A DNA stretch of 64,000 nucleotides from the NCBI RefSeq assembly GCF_012932495.1, contig NZ_JABCNG010000001.1, positions 1,922,001 through 1,986,000 of the forward strand. Reading direction: 5' to 3'. Both the position numbers and the translations under genes were made by a program. This document shows, in pieces, positions 62,163 to 64,000 of the stretch. Under the pieces are notes generated by a model, which saw only the letters and a program-made list of their open reading frames with translations, was not told the DNA's origin and did no database searches. Position 1 is the first letter of the stretch; the number at the start of each line of letters is the position of its first letter. The stretch comes from Novosphingobium sp. SG919. Lineage in GTDB: Bacteria; Pseudomonadota; Alphaproteobacteria; Sphingomonadales; Sphingomonadaceae.

Positions 62163-62825
62163 ATGGCAATATCCGAAGAAACCGCCCGCGAGGAGATCCT
62201 GGCCCGCAGCGACATCCGCCCTTCGCAATTGGCCCATATCGTGCTGCGCACCGCGCAGTTTGCGGTCATGCGCGATTTCTACCTGGCGTTCCTGAACGCC
62301 CGGGTGGCCTATGAAAACGCCTTTGCCAGCTTTCTGCGCTATGACGAGGAACACCACCGCGTGGTGATCATCGCCATGCCCGGGCTGGCCCCGGTCCAGC
62401 CCCGCGCCTCCGGCCTAGAGCACTATGCGTTCAGCTATGCCTCGCTCGGTGGCCTGCTCGCCACCTACCAACGGCTCAAGGCCTTGGGGATCAGGCCGGA
62501 CTGGTGCCTCAACCACGGGTTCACGATGTCGATCTACTATCGCGATCCCGATGGCAACCAGGTCGAAACCCAGTTCGACACCATGGCTTGCGCCCAAGCC
62601 GACGCCTACATGCGCAGCCCCTATTTCGACATCAATCCGATCGGCGTCGACTTCGATCCCGAAGTGTTGCTCGCCCGCTATCTGCGCGGAGACCCGATGG
62701 GCGAACTGATCCGCTTTGGCTCGGCGCCCTACCCCGAGGGCGCGCGCCATATCCGGCCAGGCGGCGTGCCCGATTACGACTTTGACGGCGCCCTGTTCGC
62801 CAGCACGTCGGCCCCAGCAGGATAG
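62163..62825 (+). CDS. Single-subunit VOC dioxygenase-like protein
   Basis: 220 aa. VOC folds with possible metal ligands His25 (L-A-H-I-V-L), His87 (L-E-H-Y-A-F) and Glu135 (D-P-D-G-N-Q-V-E), matching extradiol-dioxygenase-like proteins. ATG at 62163 has AAGGA seven bases upstream; a GTG overlapping the small-subunit stop at 62118 is a weaker alternative. Converges with the second TetR (8 bp). Last gene of the operon, probably acting on the polyhydroxylated product of the Mo enzyme. Confidence 0.84.
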   Translation: MAISEETAREEILARSDIRPSQLAHIVLRTAQFAVMRDFYLAFLNARVAYENAFASFLRYDEEHHRVVIIAMPGLAPVQPRASGLEHYAFSYASLGGLLATYQRLKALGIRPDWCLNHGFTMSIYYRDPDGNQVETQFDTMACAQADAYMRSPYFDINPIGVDFDPEVLLARYLRGDPMGELIRFGSAPYPEGARHIRPGGVPDYDFDGALFASTSAPAG

Positions 62826-62833
62826 GTCACGAC

Positions 62834-63520
62834 CTAGATCGCACCGCCGAGGTGGTCGTCTTCGTCCGCTGGCTCGGGAAACAGATCGGCGACTGCCTTT
62901 TCGGCAATCGACTGCGCACGCCGGGTGCTCACGCCCAGCGCGCGCAGCAGGATGAATGCCATTTCGCGCGCGACCTCGGGCGGGGCGCTGCGCGCGCGGG
63001 TTGCTGAAAGATACTCCACGGCGGTGGCGATCAGCCCGAAGACGGTGAGCATCCCGCCCTGCAGGGTGATGCCGCTGAATTGGCCAACATCGAGCCCGGC
63101 GGCGATGTCGCGGCGCAGCCCGGCGTTGATCGGAGCCTCGATGTTGGTGCGCCGCTTGGACAGGCTGACCATCGAGCGATAGCGATCCGGGTGCGCGCGA
63201 GCGTAGCGGATCAACGCCGCCATGGCCCTCGCGACGCGACTGGCCGGATCGGTCACATCAAGGTTGGCACTGGCCACCTCGCGTTCGCAATCGCCTTGTA
63301 CCAGATCGACGATCGCGCCGGCCAAGCTCTCCTTGTCGTCGAAATGGTTATAGAAACTGCCCTTGGCGACATCGGCTGCGGCGACGATATCGTCGATCGT
63401 CACGCCGTCGATCGAACGCGCGGCAAACAGGCGCTGCCCCGCCCCGATCAATGCCGATCGGGTACGCAGGCGCCGACGGTCTACCTTGACCTCGTGGGCG
63501 TCATTGGTGGGTTGCGACAC
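62834..63520 (-). CDS. TetR-family regulator, copy 2
   Basis: 228 aa. Near duplicate of the regulator at 57.5 kb, with shared segments RTRSALIGAG, FAARSIDGVTIDDIVAAADV, ALIRYA and GGMLTVFGL, while the N-terminal tail and some ligand-domain residues differ. GTG at 63520 with GGAGA seven bases upstream is the best start; open frame upstream is not coding. Brackets the Mo-enzyme cluster with copy 1, suggesting duplication of the regulator and perhaps response to two ligands. Confidence 0.9.
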   Translation of the reverse strand: MSQPTNDAHEVKVDRRRLRTRSALIGAGQRLFAARSIDGVTIDDIVAAADVAKGSFYNHFDDKESLAGAIVDLVQGDCEREVASANLDVTDPASRVARAMAALIRYARAHPDRYRSMVSLSKRRTNIEAPINAGLRRDIAAGLDVGQFSGITLQGGMLTVFGLIATAVEYLSATRARSAPPEVAREMAFILLRALGVSTRRAQSIAEKAVADLFPEPADEDDHLGGAI

Positions 63521-63721
63521 GGCGAGTCTCCGGCAGGCTGGGCGTCCATGCGATCCACCGCAAAGCCCGAATGGCATGCGGCAATTTGACTGCGCTATTG
63601 CACAAAACGGGCGATGAGCAACCCCCTCAGCGGCGCGGCCGATTGCCAATGCGCATTGGCCAAGGGCGAAATACGCCTGTTCCAAGGGGTAAGGTATCCC
63701 CCAGGGCACCGCGCTCTCCAT

Positions 63722-64000
63722 TCAGGCCATGGCTGGAACCGCTGGCGTCAAGCGCGTCGGCAGTTCCAGCATGCTGGCGAATTGCGCGATCGCTGCCGTC
63801 AGCGTGGGCATCATCATTCCGCGTTCCGTGCCAAGTGGCGCGTGACGCGGGCGCGCGGCGACCCAACCCATTGCCGCTTGCGGCAGTGCCTCGATCCGCC
63901 CGGTCGGAAGGTTGAGCGCGGTGGCCAGGTCGACGGCGAAATCGGCCCACGACACGGCGCCAGCATTGGCAAGATGCCACAGGCCCGTTTCGCCATCGAT
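63722..64000 (-). CDS. RmlD-like sugar-nucleotide/NAD(P)-binding reductase, 5' end cut
   Basis: The visible 92 C-terminal residues (GLWHLANAGAVSWADFAVDL, then LPQAAMGWVAARPRHAPLG) match the end of dTDP-4-dehydrorhamnose reductase-like proteins. The gene begins beyond the right edge. The stop is at 63722 and the frame is open to 64000. The 201 bp between it and TetR copy 2 show no gene. Too little is present to name the sugar. Confidence 0.72.
   Translation of the reverse strand: MDGETGLWHLANAGAVSWADFAVDLATALNLPTGRIEALPQAAMGWVAARPRHAPLGTERGMMMPTLTAAIAQFASMLELPTRLTPAVPAMA

Noticed and set aside
1..64000. CRISPR arrays, prophage, intact insertion sequences, rRNA operons
   Set aside because: No regularly spaced repeats, transposase or integrase genes, or rRNA sequence seen.

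Overview
The window looks like a chromosomal stretch of a GC-rich alphaproteobacterium. A sphingomonad (Novosphingobium/Sphingomonas type) is the best guess. This is inferred from the gene content: several TonB-dependent receptors beside catabolic genes, an EcfG-type stress promoter in front of a YeaQ/YmgE gene, and many secreted proteins of families I associate with sphingomonads (DUF6152, DUF6644). There are no rRNA or tRNA genes, CRISPR arrays, phage genes or intact insertion sequences. Genes are packed tightly, often with 4-nt start/stop overlaps, so operons are easy to see.

Left part (1-23.7 kb). The minus strand carries an outer-membrane FadL-like gene (frameshifted), an S10 peptidase, a radical-SAM sulfatase-maturating enzyme and a Cys-type sulfatase that runs off the left edge. 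An FMN monooxygenase with a YeeE/YedE pair follows, giving a sulfur-scavenging flavour. Next come an M19 dipeptidase, a small stress block (PRC-barrel, DUF2383, DUF4142, YmgE), and an iron unit (Fur box, siderophore receptor, PepSY-flavodoxin-reductase fusion). A glycerol regulon follows (glpR-glpD divergent from glpF-glpK) and then an MFS transporter.

Middle part (23.8-40.9 kb). This holds catabolic genes: SDR, two-domain VOC dioxygenase, two fumarylacetoacetate hydrolase (FAH) family proteins, an aldehyde dehydrogenase and a TonB receptor. They are followed by a membrane/periplasm redox block: cytochrome b561, two HupE/UreJ-type proteins, a membrane-anchored c'-like cytochrome, a di-haem cytochrome c, a PpiC-type isomerase and a CadC-like membrane regulator. 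Two DUF6644 membrane proteins close this part.

Right part (41-64 kb). Three DUF6152 genes alternate with four secreted proteins sharing a G-H-W-E-G-D-T-L-V-V-like motif, SnoaL-like proteins, and a cytochrome c with a vanillyl-alcohol-oxidase/p-cresol-methylhydroxylase-type flavoprotein. Between them lie a double-GntR regulator, YceI, an acetoacetate-decarboxylase-like protein and a TonB receptor. The last block is FAH - TetR - molybdopterin large subunit - 4Fe-4S small subunit - VOC dioxygenase - TetR. Its Mo enzyme resembles pyrogallol-phloroglucinol transhydroxylase / resorcinol hydroxylase.

Most exciting candidates: (a) the transhydroxylase-like locus, whose large subunit has an extra N-terminal domain and whose locus is bracketed by two near-duplicate TetR genes; (b) the DUF6152 / GHWEGDTLVV module, in which every DUF6152 protein is predicted to be processed to an N-terminal His-His and could be an undescribed periplasmic metal or redox system serving aromatic catabolism; (c) one promoter-operator architecture (TTGACC-N5-G[G/T]TCAA plus TATGACT) found three times, with a fused double-GntR protein as the natural candidate regulator. 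Functions are inferred from sequence pattern recognition only; no database search was possible.
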